Source: JAKAQB01 sp035702855
GTDB taxonomy: Bacteria; Actinomycetota; Acidimicrobiia; Acidimicrobiales; Palsa-688
NCBI GenBank assembly: GCA_035702855.1
Contig: DASSZM010000229.1
Coordinates: 1-21,681 of the forward strand
Direction: 5' to 3'
Length of the DNA: 21,681 nt
Part shown: positions 1 to 6,936 of the stretch, one piece after another
Layout of the letters: the number at the start of each line of letters is the position of its first letter
How positions within the stretch are numbered: the first letter of the stretch is position 1
Notes under the pieces: generated by a model
What the model was told of the DNA's origin: nothing
Database searches by the model: none
Seen by the model: only the letters and a program-made list of their open reading frames with translations
Program-made: the position numbers and the translations under genes

Positions 1-288
1 CCGCGTGCCGCGGCGGCACCGGCGGCCACCCAGCCGGCCACCCCGGCAGCGGCGCCGGCCGGGGGCCGGGGCTCCAAGGCCGCCGCCCGGGCGGAGGCGA
101 AGGCGGCCAAGGCGGCCGCCCGGGCCGAGGCCAGGGCCGCCAAGGGCGCCGGGAAGGCGGCCACCTCGAGGGTCACCGCCCTCCGCCCGGCCAAGCCGGC
201 GAAGCCCGCCGTCAAGGCGGCCAAGGGCGGCAAGTCGACCAGCGTCCTCAACCGGCCGATCGGCGAGCTGTTCAAGCGGGGCGGCTGA
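1..288 (+). CDS. C-terminal tail of an Ala/Lys-rich protein (5' end outside window)
   Basis: Frame 1 is open from the window edge to a TGA at 286-288 and gives 95 residues. The composition is extreme: Ala, Lys, Arg, Pro and Gly dominate, with repeated A-K-A-A-K and A-R-A-E-A patterns, ending in a less biased stretch, LNRPIGELFKRGG. Such low-complexity basic tails occur on nucleoid-binding, histone-H1-like and ribosome-associated actinobacterial proteins, but the folded part lies upstream and cannot be seen, so no function is assigned. That the frame is real is supported by its clean termination just before the convergent regX3 gene and by the change to an ordinary, hydrophobic-containing C-terminus. 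An alternative frame starting at 5 on the same strand is Pro/Arg-rich and looks like a shadow. Confidence 0.6.
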   Translation, partial: PRAAAAPAATQPATPAAAPAGGRGSKAAARAEAKAAKAAARAEARAAKGAGKAATSRVTALRPAKPAKPAVKAAKGGKSTSVLNRPIGELFKRGG

Positions 289-300
289 CCGCCGCCGCCC

Positions 301-316
301 GGGCCGTCGCCGGCCC
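301..316. terminator. Short GC hairpin between convergent genes
   Basis: A 6-bp perfect stem, GGGCCG/CGGCCC, with a 4-nt loop lies in the 33-bp gap between the stop of the Ala/Lys-rich protein and the stop of regX3. It has no U tract. It may help end transcription from either side, but short GC stems are common at this base composition. Confidence 0.25.
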
Positions 317-321
317 CCCGG

Positions 322-1026
322 TCAGACCCGGGCACCCTCGAACTTGTAGCCGAGCCCGCGGATGGTGGTGATGCGCGCCGGGCGGGAGGGATCCTCCTCG
401 ATCTTGGCCCGCAACCGCTTGATGTGGACGTCGAGGGTCTTGGTGTCGCCGACGTAGTGCGGGCCCCACACGCGGTCGATGAGCGTCTCGCGGGTGAGCA
501 CCCGGCCGGCGTTGCCCATGAGCAGCTCGAGCAGCTCGAACTCCTTGAGCGGGAGCACGACCGGCTGGCCGCTCAGGAGCACCTCGTGACGCTCCGGGTC
601 GAGGCGCAACTCGCCGACCTCGAGGGCGTCCGCCTGGGGGGCGCCACCCTCGGCCGGCGGGCTGCGGCGCAGGACGGCCCGCATGCGGGCCACCAGCTCC
701 CGCAGCCGGTACGGCTTGGTCACGTAGTCGTCGGCGCCCACCTCGAGGCCGACGACGGTGTCGATCTCGCTGCTCTTGGCCGTGACCATGATGATCGGCA
801 CCCGGCTCCGGGTGCGCAGCTCGCGGCACACGTCGATCCCCGAGAGGCGGGGCAACCAGACGTCGAGCAGGACCAAGTCCGGGCGGACCTGGTCGAACAT
901 CTCCAGGGCCTCGACCCCGTCGGTGGCGACCTTGACGAGGAAGCCCTCCCGCTTGAGGCCGATGACCAACGCCTCGACGAAGGACTCCTCGTCCTCCACC
1001 ACGAGGACCGTCAGCGGCTCAGCCAT
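322..1026 (-). CDS. regX3: RegX3-like phosphate response regulator (OmpR/PhoB family)
   Basis: This 234-residue protein has an N-terminal receiver domain (about 4-118) and a C-terminal winged-helix DNA-binding domain (about 135-232). Receiver landmarks are the acidic cluster E11-D12-E13, phosphoacceptor Asp55 in LVLLD, Thr82 and Lys104 in VTKPY. The second domain has the family pattern PLKEFELLELLMGNAGRVLT and ends in ITTIRGLGYKF. In mycobacteria RegX3 is phosphorylated by SenX3 under low phosphate and activates pst and other Pho genes through 11-bp repeats. I chose the ATG at 1026 because AAGGAGGG stands just upstream (about 1037-1044); the frame is open 20 codons further, but that extension is Gly/Pro-rich and lies in the kinase gene. 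It overlaps the end of senX3 by 8 bp, implying co-translation. The protein is RegX3 by context plus family. PhoP/PhoB naming is equally possible. Confidence 0.9.
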   Translation of the reverse strand: MAEPLTVLVVEDEESFVEALVIGLKREGFLVKVATDGVEALEMFDQVRPDLVLLDVWLPRLSGIDVCRELRTRSRVPIIMVTAKSSEIDTVVGLEVGADDYVTKPYRLRELVARMRAVLRRSPPAEGGAPQADALEVGELRLDPERHEVLLSGQPVVLPLKEFELLELLMGNAGRVLTRETLIDRVWGPHYVGDTKTLDVHIKRLRAKIEEDPSRPARITTIRGLGYKFEGARV

Positions 1027-2224
1027 CGGCGCCGTTCCCTCCTTGCCTCCCGGTGCCCCCCGCCCCGCTGCCGTTGGCCCCGGCACCGGCCGGGAGCAGC
1101 AGCGTGAAGGTGGACCCTTCCCCTTCTTCGGACTCCACCCGGACCTCGCCGCCGTGGTTGGCGGCGACGTGGCGGACGATCGACAGCCCGAGCCCGGTGC
1201 CGCCGGTCAGGCGGCTGCGGGCCCGGTCCACCCGGTAGAAGCGCTCGAAGATGCGCTCCCGGTCCCGGGACGGGATCCCGATCCCCTTGTCGATCACGTC
1301 GATGCTGACGGCCTCCGGTGTGGCGGCGACCCGCACCCGGACCGGTGAGCCCGGCTCGGAGTACTTCACCGCGTTGTCCACCAGGTTGGCCACCGCCGAC
1401 ACCAGATCGCGACGGTCACCGTTGACGGTGAGGTGCGGTGGGACGGGCTCGACCTGGACGGCGATGTTGCGCGTCACGGCCGCCGGCAGCACCGGTTCGA
1501 CGGCGTCCTGCACGATCTGGTGCAGCGGCACCGGCTGGAGGACGGGCCGGTCGTTGGCCTCGATCCGTGACAGGTCGAGCAGGTCGTCGATGATCCGCCC
1601 GAGCCGGTCGGCCTCGGCCGCCACACGCGTCGAGAGGCGGGCGACCACCTCGGGGTCCTCCTCCCCGTCGAGCGTCTCGGCGAGCAGGCTCAGGGCGCCG
1701 ACCGGGGTCTTGAGCTCGTGGCTCACGTTGGCGACGAAGTCCCGCCGGATGGCGTCCAGGCGCCGGCGCTCGGAGACGTCCTCGACCACCGCCACCGCGC
1801 CGAGCGGCCGGCCGAGCGACGAGATGGGGTAGGCCCGGATCAGGAGGTTGCGCCGCATCGGGGCGTACAGCTCCAGCGAGCGCTCGGCGCACCTGCCCTC
1901 CCGGGCGGCCTCCAGCAACTCGATGACGGCGCGTTCGGCGAGGACGTCGTTGAGGCGGGTCCCGGACGTCCCGGCTGCCAGGTTGCGGTAGACCTCCTCC
2001 CCCTGCTCGTTGCAGATGACGACCCCGACGACGAGCATGTTGAGCGCCGCCGCCAGACGGGACGCGACCTCCTCGGTCCGCTGGGAGCGCTCCACCAGCC
2101 GGCCGGTGGCGGCCTCCAGGGCGGTCACCACGTGGTCGGCGTCGGCAAGGTCGTGCTCGGCGACCGCCTCGCCCGTCACCTGTGCCAGTGCCGCCTCCAG
2201 CCGTCGCAGGTCGCTGCGGCGCAC
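1019..2224 (-). CDS. senX3: SenX3-like sensor histidine kinase, apparently soluble
   Basis: This 401-residue kinase has a PAS-like region (about 55-155), then a HisKA dimerisation domain with phospho-acceptor His169 in DFVANVSHELKTPVGA, then an HATPase_c domain with N-box NLVDNAVKY, G1-box DKGIGIP, F-box ERIFERFYRVD and G2-box GGTGLGLSIV. The H-box and ATPase segments read very like mycobacterial SenX3, which partners RegX3 in phosphate sensing with the Pst system and PhoU. The GTG start at 2224 is backed by GGAGG at 2231-2235, six bases away. Unlike SenX3 of mycobacteria, no hydrophobic N-terminal segment is visible, and extending the frame upstream gives no start codon and only Pro/Arg/Gly-rich translation. 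It is followed by regX3 (8-bp overlap) and preceded by a Pho box, so the pair probably autoregulates. Confidence 0.9.
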   Translation of the reverse strand: MRRSDLRRLEAALAQVTGEAVAEHDLADADHVVTALEAATGRLVERSQRTEEVASRLAAALNMLVVGVVICNEQGEEVYRNLAAGTSGTRLNDVLAERAVIELLEAAREGRCAERSLELYAPMRRNLLIRAYPISSLGRPLGAVAVVEDVSERRRLDAIRRDFVANVSHELKTPVGALSLLAETLDGEEDPEVVARLSTRVAAEADRLGRIIDDLLDLSRIEANDRPVLQPVPLHQIVQDAVEPVLPAAVTRNIAVQVEPVPPHLTVNGDRRDLVSAVANLVDNAVKYSEPGSPVRVRVAATPEAVSIDVIDKGIGIPSRDRERIFERFYRVDRARSRLTGGTGLGLSIVRHVAANHGGEVRVESEEGEGSTFTLLLPAGAGANGSGAGGTGRQGGNGADG

Positions 2225-2552
2225 TAGCGGCCTCCGGCCCCGGTCACCGCGGTCGGGCCGGGGGCGCTCGCCGGGCGGGCTGCGGGCATGGGACGGGTCA
2301 CCTCGATCGACGGCACCGACGGGGGAACGGACCGGCGACGGCAGGAGTCGTCGGGGCCCGGTGAGCGGCGGGCGTAGGACTGGGCGTGCCCGCCGCCGGG
2401 AGCCGGGGCAACGGTAAGTGGCGCCGGTGACGGGCTATCGCCGCGCAGGTGAACCACCCGTGAACACACCCTGAACTCTAGGGCGAGCCGATCGGGAACC
2501 GCCCTGGTGGCGAGCCCGCTCACCGAGCGTGGCCGCCTGCGCTTCCCGCCGG
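2225..2552 (-). other. Intergenic region between pstA and senX3 (promoter and long leader)
   Basis: This 328-bp gap separates the pstA stop from the senX3 start. It carries a three-unit Pho box (2448-2476). A weak -10-like GATAGC (2434-2439) starts 8 bp after the last unit, which would give a senX3 leader of about 200 bases. A small stem, GGTGAG/CTCGCC, next to the pstA end could slow read-through from the pst genes. A 110-codon open frame crosses the whole gap on the minus strand but also crosses the Pho box and has shadow-like Pro/Arg/Ser composition, so I do not call it. I see no RNA gene here. Confidence 0.5.
2448..2476 (-). promoter_or_regulatory. Pho box: three 11-bp direct-repeat units upstream of senX3-regX3
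   Basis: Read on the minus strand, GTTCAGG, GTTCACG and GTTCACC begin at exact 11-bp intervals (plus-strand positions 2470-2476, 2459-2465, 2448-2454). Actinobacterial PhoP and RegX3 bind direct repeats close to GTTCACC spaced 11 bp apart, so this is a strong match in sequence and spacing. A -10-like GATAGC begins 8 bp downstream, placing the last unit over the -35 region, the normal activator position. It points to autoregulation of the two-component genes under phosphate starvation. Confidence 0.88.
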
Positions 2553-3476
2553 TCACCGCCCGCCCGTCTCGCTGTAACGCTGGCTACGCCCGACGACGAG
2601 CCGGGAGACCACCAGGATGATGAGCAGGAGCACCACGAGGATCACGGCGGCGTCGTAGGACAGGTCGACGGCCTGGGGCGACGGCTGGTTGTAGAACGTC
2701 CAGACGGCGTAGGTCAGGTAGGCGACCGGGGCGTGGGTGAGCTGCAGGCTCGGCAGCGAGGAGGTGAACCCGGCGGTGTAGAGCAGCGGCGCCGTCTCGC
2801 CGAGCGACAGCGCCAGGGCCACGAGCAGACCGGTGGCGATGCCGGGCAGAGCGGTGCGCAGGGTGATATGCCGCAGGGCGTGCATCGCCGGCATGCCGAG
2901 GGCGTCGGCACCCTCGCGGTAACCCGTCGGCACCTGGCGCAACGCCAGCTCGGTGCTCTTGGCCGTGTACGGGATGCCCATGAGCGTCAGGGTGATCAGG
3001 CCGGCGAGCAACGAGAAGCTCCAGTGGAACGTCACGACGAAGGCGATGTAGCCGACGTAGCCGAGCACGATCGACGGGATGCCGGCCAGGACCTCCGAGG
3101 CCGTGCGGAGGAACCCCCCGAGGCGCCCCTTCGAGTACTCGGCCAGGTAGATCCCGGTCCCCAGGCCGACGGCGCCGGCGAGGATCGCCACCCCGAGCAG
3201 GAGCAGGAGGCTGCCGACGATCTCGTTGAGCAGGCCGCCAGTGCCCGCCGCGCCGGTGGTCCAGAGGACCTTCCATTGCCAGTGCGGCAGCGCCCGGGCG
3301 AACACGCCGGCGAGGACCCAGACGACGGGACCGGCGATGGCCACGAGGGCCAGGTAGCCCAGGCCCCAGCCGACGCCGTCGACGATGCGGCGGCCGCGAC
3401 CCGCCGCCCGCCCGGCGGCATCGGTCAGCAGGTCGTCGGGAGTGGCGCCCTGCGCCTCGAGGGAGACGCCGGCCAT
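2553..3476 (-). CDS. pstA: Phosphate ABC transporter permease PstA
   Basis: This 307-residue inner-membrane permease forms the phosphate channel together with PstC. About six hydrophobic segments are visible, for example LGYLALVAIAGPVVWVLAG, VGSLLLLLGVAILAGAVGLG and AAVILVVLLLIILVVSRLVV near the C-terminus. The cytoplasmic EAA-type coupling loop is clear: EGADALGMPAMHALRHITL followed by LPGIATGLLVALALSLGETAPL, the usual PstA signature. The ATG at 3476 overlaps the pstC stop as TGATG, a one-base overlap typical of translational coupling. The open frame runs about 100 codons further upstream without Pst similarity, so those residues are excluded. An acidic and Arg-rich cytoplasmic N-terminus of about 30 residues precedes the first membrane segment. 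It is the last gene of the pst group before senX3. Confidence 0.93.
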   Translation of the reverse strand: MAGVSLEAQGATPDDLLTDAAGRAAGRGRRIVDGVGWGLGYLALVAIAGPVVWVLAGVFARALPHWQWKVLWTTGAAGTGGLLNEIVGSLLLLLGVAILAGAVGLGTGIYLAEYSKGRLGGFLRTASEVLAGIPSIVLGYVGYIAFVVTFHWSFSLLAGLITLTLMGIPYTAKSTELALRQVPTGYREGADALGMPAMHALRHITLRTALPGIATGLLVALALSLGETAPLLYTAGFTSSLPSLQLTHAPVAYLTYAVWTFYNQPSPQAVDLSYDAAVILVVLLLIILVVSRLVVGRSQRYSETGGR

Positions 3477-4525
3477 CAGACGCCCCGCCCGACGGGGAGC
3501 CCCGTCGCCGCGACCCGCCGGACCAGGAGCCGGGCGAGCACGTTGACGAGCAGGGTGATCACGGCGAGCACGAGCGCCGCCTCGGCGAGCGAGCGGACGG
3601 CGAAGCCGCTCGAGTCGGTGAGCGCCGAGTCGAGCTGGGTGACGATCGTGGCGGCGATCGTCGTGATGGGAGCGAAGAGGCTGGACGGCGAGCCGCTCAG
3701 GATCACCCCCGAGACCATCGCCACGGCCATCGTCTCGCCGAGGGCCCGGGCGATGCCGAGCACGGCGGCGCCGACGATGCCCGACGAGACCCACGGGAGC
3801 GTCACGGCGCGGACCACCTCCCAGTCGGTGAGCCCCAGGGCGGTGGCGCCGTCGCGCTGGAGTGACGGGACGGTGCGGAACAGGTCACGGGTCGTCGCCG
3901 CCACGATCGGGACGATCATCATCGCCAGCACGAGCCCGCTGGTGAGCAGCCCCTGGCGACTCGGGGTGCCGCCGACGACCGCCGAGATCGCCGGGTAGAC
4001 GTGGGCGGCGAGGAACGGTCCGAGGGTCAACGCACCCCACAGGCCGATGACGACGCTCGGGATCCCGGCGAGCAGCTCGAGGACGAAGCCGATGCCCGTC
4101 GACAGCCGGCGGGGTAGCTTGAAGACGATGACGAGGGCGGCGAACACCGAGACGGGCACGGCGATCACCGCGGCGATGGCGGTCGACAGCACCGTCCCGA
4201 CGATCCAGCCGAGGATGCCGTAGTCGGCACCCTGGGGGTGCTTGACGCCGTCGCTCGTCACGATGCCGCCGTAGGAGTTGCCGAGCGAGAAGTCGGTGTG
4301 GGTGAAGAAGTGCCAGCCGTTGTAGCGCAGAGCCGGCAGGGCCTCCACCAGCAGGACGCCGACGATGAAGGCGAGCCCGACCAGTGGCACGAAGGCGATC
4401 CCGCCGGTGACCCGCGGCAGGAGCCGGGCGACGGGGCCGGATCCCCCTCCCCGCCCGGAGTGGAGGGCGGGGAGGGGCGGCTCCTCCTGCAGCGTGGATC
4501 CGCCGACGGGGGGTTCGGCGCTCAC
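3476..4525 (-). CDS. pstC: Phosphate ABC transporter permease PstC
   Basis: This 349-residue membrane protein is the second channel subunit of the high-affinity phosphate importer. After a Pro/Gly-rich cytoplasmic N-terminus (about 1-38) come hydrophobic segments, beginning with GGIAFVPLVGLAFIVGVLLV, then a periplasmic stretch containing NGWHFFTHTDFSLGNSYGGI, and further segments to the C-terminus. The coupling loop QRDGATALGLTDWEVVRAVTL and the following ARALGETMAVAMVSG are characteristic of PstC. The GTG at 4525 is the called start, 52 bases after the pstS stop. No strong ribosome binding site is seen, so a slightly different start is possible. The gene lies between pstS and pstA on the minus strand and ends in the TGATG junction with pstA. 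Confidence 0.92.
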   Translation of the reverse strand: MSAEPPVGGSTLQEEPPLPALHSGRGGGSGPVARLLPRVTGGIAFVPLVGLAFIVGVLLVEALPALRYNGWHFFTHTDFSLGNSYGGIVTSDGVKHPQGADYGILGWIVGTVLSTAIAAVIAVPVSVFAALVIVFKLPRRLSTGIGFVLELLAGIPSVVIGLWGALTLGPFLAAHVYPAISAVVGGTPSRQGLLTSGLVLAMMIVPIVAATTRDLFRTVPSLQRDGATALGLTDWEVVRAVTLPWVSSGIVGAAVLGIARALGETMAVAMVSGVILSGSPSSLFAPITTIAATIVTQLDSALTDSSGFAVRSLAEAALVLAVITLLVNVLARLLVRRVAATGLPVGRGV

Positions 4526-4577
4526 GACGCCGCCGGCCGGTCGCCGGGTGCCGTGGGCACGGTGCGATCCTCCGACG

Positions 4578-5798
4578 TCAGGAGATCTTCGCGATCTGGG
4601 CGTCGGACAGCTTGATCACCGAGGCCGGCAGCGGGTTGAAGTTGATGGGGTCGAGGTAGGTGCCCGACGAGCCGTTGCTCGGGTCGAGACCCCAGGAGAG
4701 GAGCGCTTTGACCGCCTGGGCGGCGCTGGCGCTCTGCATCTTGGTGTTGACGATGGCGTACTCGTAGTTGATGATCGGGTACGAGTCGCTTCCCGGTCCG
4801 TAGATGAGCGAGAGCGACTCGTCCTTCGGGGTCTGGCTGATGAAGCTGGAAGCCTCGGCTTCGATCGTCGAGGTGGACGGCAGCACGAAGTTGCCGGCCT
4901 TGTTCTGGACCATGGCTTCGCCGAGCCCGGCCTTCTGGGTCTCGGACCGGTAGCTGATCCCGATGTAGGCGATGCAGCCCTTCGTCTGGCCGCAGGTGGT
5001 GACCATGCCGCCGTTGCCCTCCGCCGACAGGGCGCCGGGCACGTTGGGCCAGCTGATGGTGGTGTTGTAGCTGAGCTTCCAGACGCTCGGCGCGCCGTCG
5101 GTCATGTAGGTGCTGAAGAGGAAGGTGTCCCCCGAGCCGTCGGAGCGGTGCAGCGGCACGACCTTCAGGTCGGGGAGCTTGACGCCCGGGTTGAGGGCCT
5201 TGACGGCGGGGTCGTTCCACTTGGTGATCTGGCCGTAGAACATCTTGGCGATCACCGTCGGGGACAGTTTGAGGTGCCCGCTCACCCCGGGCAGGTTGTA
5301 GTTGATCATCTGCGCGGAGATGGCGAGCGGGATGTTCTCGATGCCGGGGTACTGGCTGAAGGCGGAGCTCGGCAGGTACGCGTCGGACGCACCGATGTCG
5401 ATGGTCTTGGCCTCGGCGTCGGAGATGCCGGTGCCGGAGCCGGTGCCCTGGGGCGTGATGCTGACGTTGCCGTGGAGGGCGTGGTAGCCCTTCTGCCACT
5501 CCTGGAACAGTGGGTAGAGCAGGGTGCTGCCGGTTTCCGACACGTTGACCGTGGCGCTCGGCGGGCTGTAGACGGTGGCGGCGGTGGACCCGCTCGCACC
5601 GCTGGTGGACCCGCTGGTGCCGCTGGCGCTGGTCCCGGTGGCGCTGGCACCGCTGGCGCTGGCACCGCTGGTGGTGGTGCTCGAGCCGCTCGCGCCCGTG
5701 CCGGACGAGGGGCTCGAGGTGCTGGAGCCGCACGCCCCGAGGGCGAGCGCCGCCACCGCGACGGCGGCGGCGATCCTGGTGGGCTTGGCGAGGTGCAT
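4578..5798 (-). CDS. pstS: Phosphate-binding lipoprotein PstS
   Basis: This 406-residue periplasmic-type phosphate receptor feeds PstC/PstA. Residues 1-22 form a short basic and hydrophobic signal peptide ending in the lipobox L20-G21-A22-C23, so Cys23 should be lipidated. Residues 24 to about 80 are a Ser/Gly/Thr/Ala linker, longer than in most PstS proteins. The binding domain follows with phosphate-contacting motifs ETGSTLLYPL, GTGSGTGI, IGASDAYLP and RSDGSGDTFLF, plus a possible disulfide pair in TTCGQTKGC. The ATG at 5798 is preceded by GGAGG eight bases away, whereas an in-frame ATG 26 codons upstream would spoil the signal peptide. pstB lies 204 bp upstream on the same strand and pstC 52 bp downstream. 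Confidence 0.95.
   Translation of the reverse strand: MHLAKPTRIAAAVAVAALALGACGSSTSSPSSGTGASGSSTTTSGASASGASATGTSASGTSGSTSGASGSTAATVYSPPSATVNVSETGSTLLYPLFQEWQKGYHALHGNVSITPQGTGSGTGISDAEAKTIDIGASDAYLPSSAFSQYPGIENIPLAISAQMINYNLPGVSGHLKLSPTVIAKMFYGQITKWNDPAVKALNPGVKLPDLKVVPLHRSDGSGDTFLFSTYMTDGAPSVWKLSYNTTISWPNVPGALSAEGNGGMVTTCGQTKGCIAYIGISYRSETQKAGLGEAMVQNKAGNFVLPSTSTIEAEASSFISQTPKDESLSLIYGPGSDSYPIINYEYAIVNTKMQSASAAQAVKALLSWGLDPSNGSSGTYLDPINFNPLPASVIKLSDAQIAKIS
5641..5670 (-). repeat. 15-bp perfect tandem duplication in the PstS linker
   Basis: The 15-mer gcgctggcaccgctg occurs twice head-to-tail (5641-5655 and 5656-5670) inside a longer degenerate run (about 5575-5720). On the minus strand it encodes Ser-Gly-Ala-Ser-Ala units of the linker after the lipidated cysteine. 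In-frame units of this kind can expand or contract without a frameshift. Confidence 0.8.
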
Positions 5799-5923
5799 GG
5801 GGGGTTCCTCCGGACGTGAGCGGTGCTCTCGCTGGTGTGCTTGGGAAGGGACTGCGTGCGTCGGGGCGCGAGCCATCGAGGCGGCGCGGTCGCGCCGGAT
5901 CGAAGGGCCTGGTGATGGTCGGA

Positions 5924-5957
5924 GGTCCCCGCCCTCGACCCCGAGGCGGCGGGGACC
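5924..5957 (-). terminator. Stable hairpin between pstB and pstS
   Basis: A 10-bp perfect stem (5924-5933 with 5948-5957) is extended inward by CTCG/CGAG around an ACCC loop, with a 2-nt bulge. It starts about 45 bases after the pstB stop and has no U tract. The palindrome GGGGACCGGTCCCC at 5951-5964 overlaps one arm and could form a competing structure. It may partly terminate after pstB, or protect a processed pstB end so that subunits are made in different amounts. Confidence 0.45.
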
Positions 5958-6002
5958 GGTCCCCTTACCGGGGGATCAGCCCCGCAAGCCGGCGGCGGGC
6001 CG

Positions 6003-6812
6003 TCATCCGACCCTCCCGCTGACGTAACGGGCGGTCTCCTCGGCGTCCGGGTCCTCGAAGACCCGGCTGGTCTCGCCGAACTCGACGAGGCGACCCTGGT
6101 TGAAGAACATCGTGCAGTCCGACAGGCGCCGTGCCTGCGCCAGGTTGTGGGTGACGATGACCATGGTGAGCGCCGGCGTCAGGTCGCGCAGGAGGTCCTC
6201 GATGGCCTGCATGGAGATCGGGTCGAGGGCGGAGGTCGGCTCGTCGAGGAGCAGGGCGTCCGGACCGACCGCCAGGGCGCGGGCCAGGCAGAGCAACTGC
6301 TGCTGGCCGCCGGAGAGCTTGAACGGCGACTCCTTCAAGCGTTCCTCCAGGGCGTCCCACAACCGGACCTCCCGCAGGCGGGCCTCGACGATCTGCGGCC
6401 ACTGCGAGCGGCGGGCGATTCCGTGCGCCCGCACCCCGGCGACCACGTTGTCGGCGATCGACATCGGGAAGGGGTTGGGCCGCTGGAAGAGCATGCCCAC
6501 CCGGCGGCGCAGGGCGATCAGATCGATGCCCGGCCCGAGGAGGTCGACCCCGCCGTAGCGGACCTCACCGGTCGCCCGGAACCCGGGGACGTGGTCGTTC
6601 ATGCGGTTGATGGCCCGCAGGAAGGTGCTCTTGCCGGAGCCCGACGGCCCGATGAGGGCGGTGATGCGCCCCCGGGGGATCTCGACGTCGATGTCCCGCA
6701 TCACGGCCTGACGCCCGAAGCTCAGGTCGAGCCCGTGGACGGCGAAGGCCACGCCCGAGCGGGTCCGGGTTGCGTCCGCCTCGGCGGCGCCCGCGCCGCT
6801 GGTACCTGCCAC
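6003..6812 (-). CDS. pstB: Phosphate ABC transporter ATPase PstB
   Basis: This 269-residue cytoplasmic ATPase energises PstC/PstA. It has Walker A GPSGSGKST at residues 55-63, the Q-loop segment LFQRPNPFPMSI that is typical of PstB, the ABC signature LSGGQQQ, Walker B ALLLDEPTSALD and the switch His in VTHN. The frame is open to a GTG at 6863, but that start would lie inside the Pho-box repeats. The GTG at 6812 is better placed, with GGGAGG eight bases upstream and a protein length near the family norm of 250-270. The same GGGAGGAT also resembles a -10 element six bases before the GTG, so a leaderless message is an alternative. It is unusual in standing first, upstream of pstS, rather than last in a pstSCAB order. 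Confidence 0.93.
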   Translation of the reverse strand: MAGTSGAGAAEADATRTRSGVAFAVHGLDLSFGRQAVMRDIDVEIPRGRITALIGPSGSGKSTFLRAINRMNDHVPGFRATGEVRYGGVDLLGPGIDLIALRRRVGMLFQRPNPFPMSIADNVVAGVRAHGIARRSQWPQIVEARLREVRLWDALEERLKESPFKLSGGQQQLLCLARALAVGPDALLLDEPTSALDPISMQAIEDLLRDLTPALTMVIVTHNLAQARRLSDCTMFFNQGRLVEFGETSRVFEDPDAEETARYVSGRVG

Positions 6813-6833
6813 GGCGCCATCCTCCCGCCCCCG

Positions 6834-6873
6834 GGTGACCGCCCCGTGAACAGGACCCGTCACCGCGCTGAAC
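6834..6873 (-). promoter_or_regulatory. Candidate Pho box (11-bp periodic units) upstream of pstB
   Basis: On the minus strand GTTCAGC (6867-6873), a degenerate TGACGGG (6856-6862), GTTCACG (6845-6851) and GGTCACC (6834-6840) all start on one 11-bp register. Three of the four units resemble the actinobacterial PhoP/RegX3 unit GTTCACC. The array ends 21 bp before the called pstB start, and a -10-like GAGGAT begins 9 bp after its last unit, close to the geometry of the senX3 Pho box. It is weaker than that site because one unit is poor. Confidence 0.62.
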
Positions 6874-6936
6874 GCCCGGCATACCTTTCGTCAGAAACTC
6901 ACCAAGGCCACGACCCGGCGCGCCCCGGGGTCCCGA

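Noticed and set aside
2224..2556. A 110-codon minus-strand frame filling the pstA-senX3 gap, ending in TAGTG over the senX3 start.
   Set aside because: It contains the Pho box, has Pro/Arg/Ser-rich composition and lacks a convincing start signal. The stop overlap with the senX3 GTG is probably coincidental, although a short upstream frame could be tested by ribosome profiling.
2760..2770. Isolated GGTGAAC inside pstA as a further Pho box unit.
   Set aside because: It is a single unit inside coding sequence, without a second copy in 11-bp phase. The same applies to the one in leuA near 12550.
2529..3998. A 489-codon plus-strand frame.
   Set aside because: It is antisense to pstA and pstC, which have clear permease signatures. 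The translation is Gln/Glu/Arg/Gly-rich shadow.
5882..5897. GC palindrome CGGCGCG-GT-CGCGCCG upstream of pstS as an operator.
   Set aside because: GC-only palindromes are expected often at this base composition, and the 2-nt loop is too small for a stable RNA hairpin.
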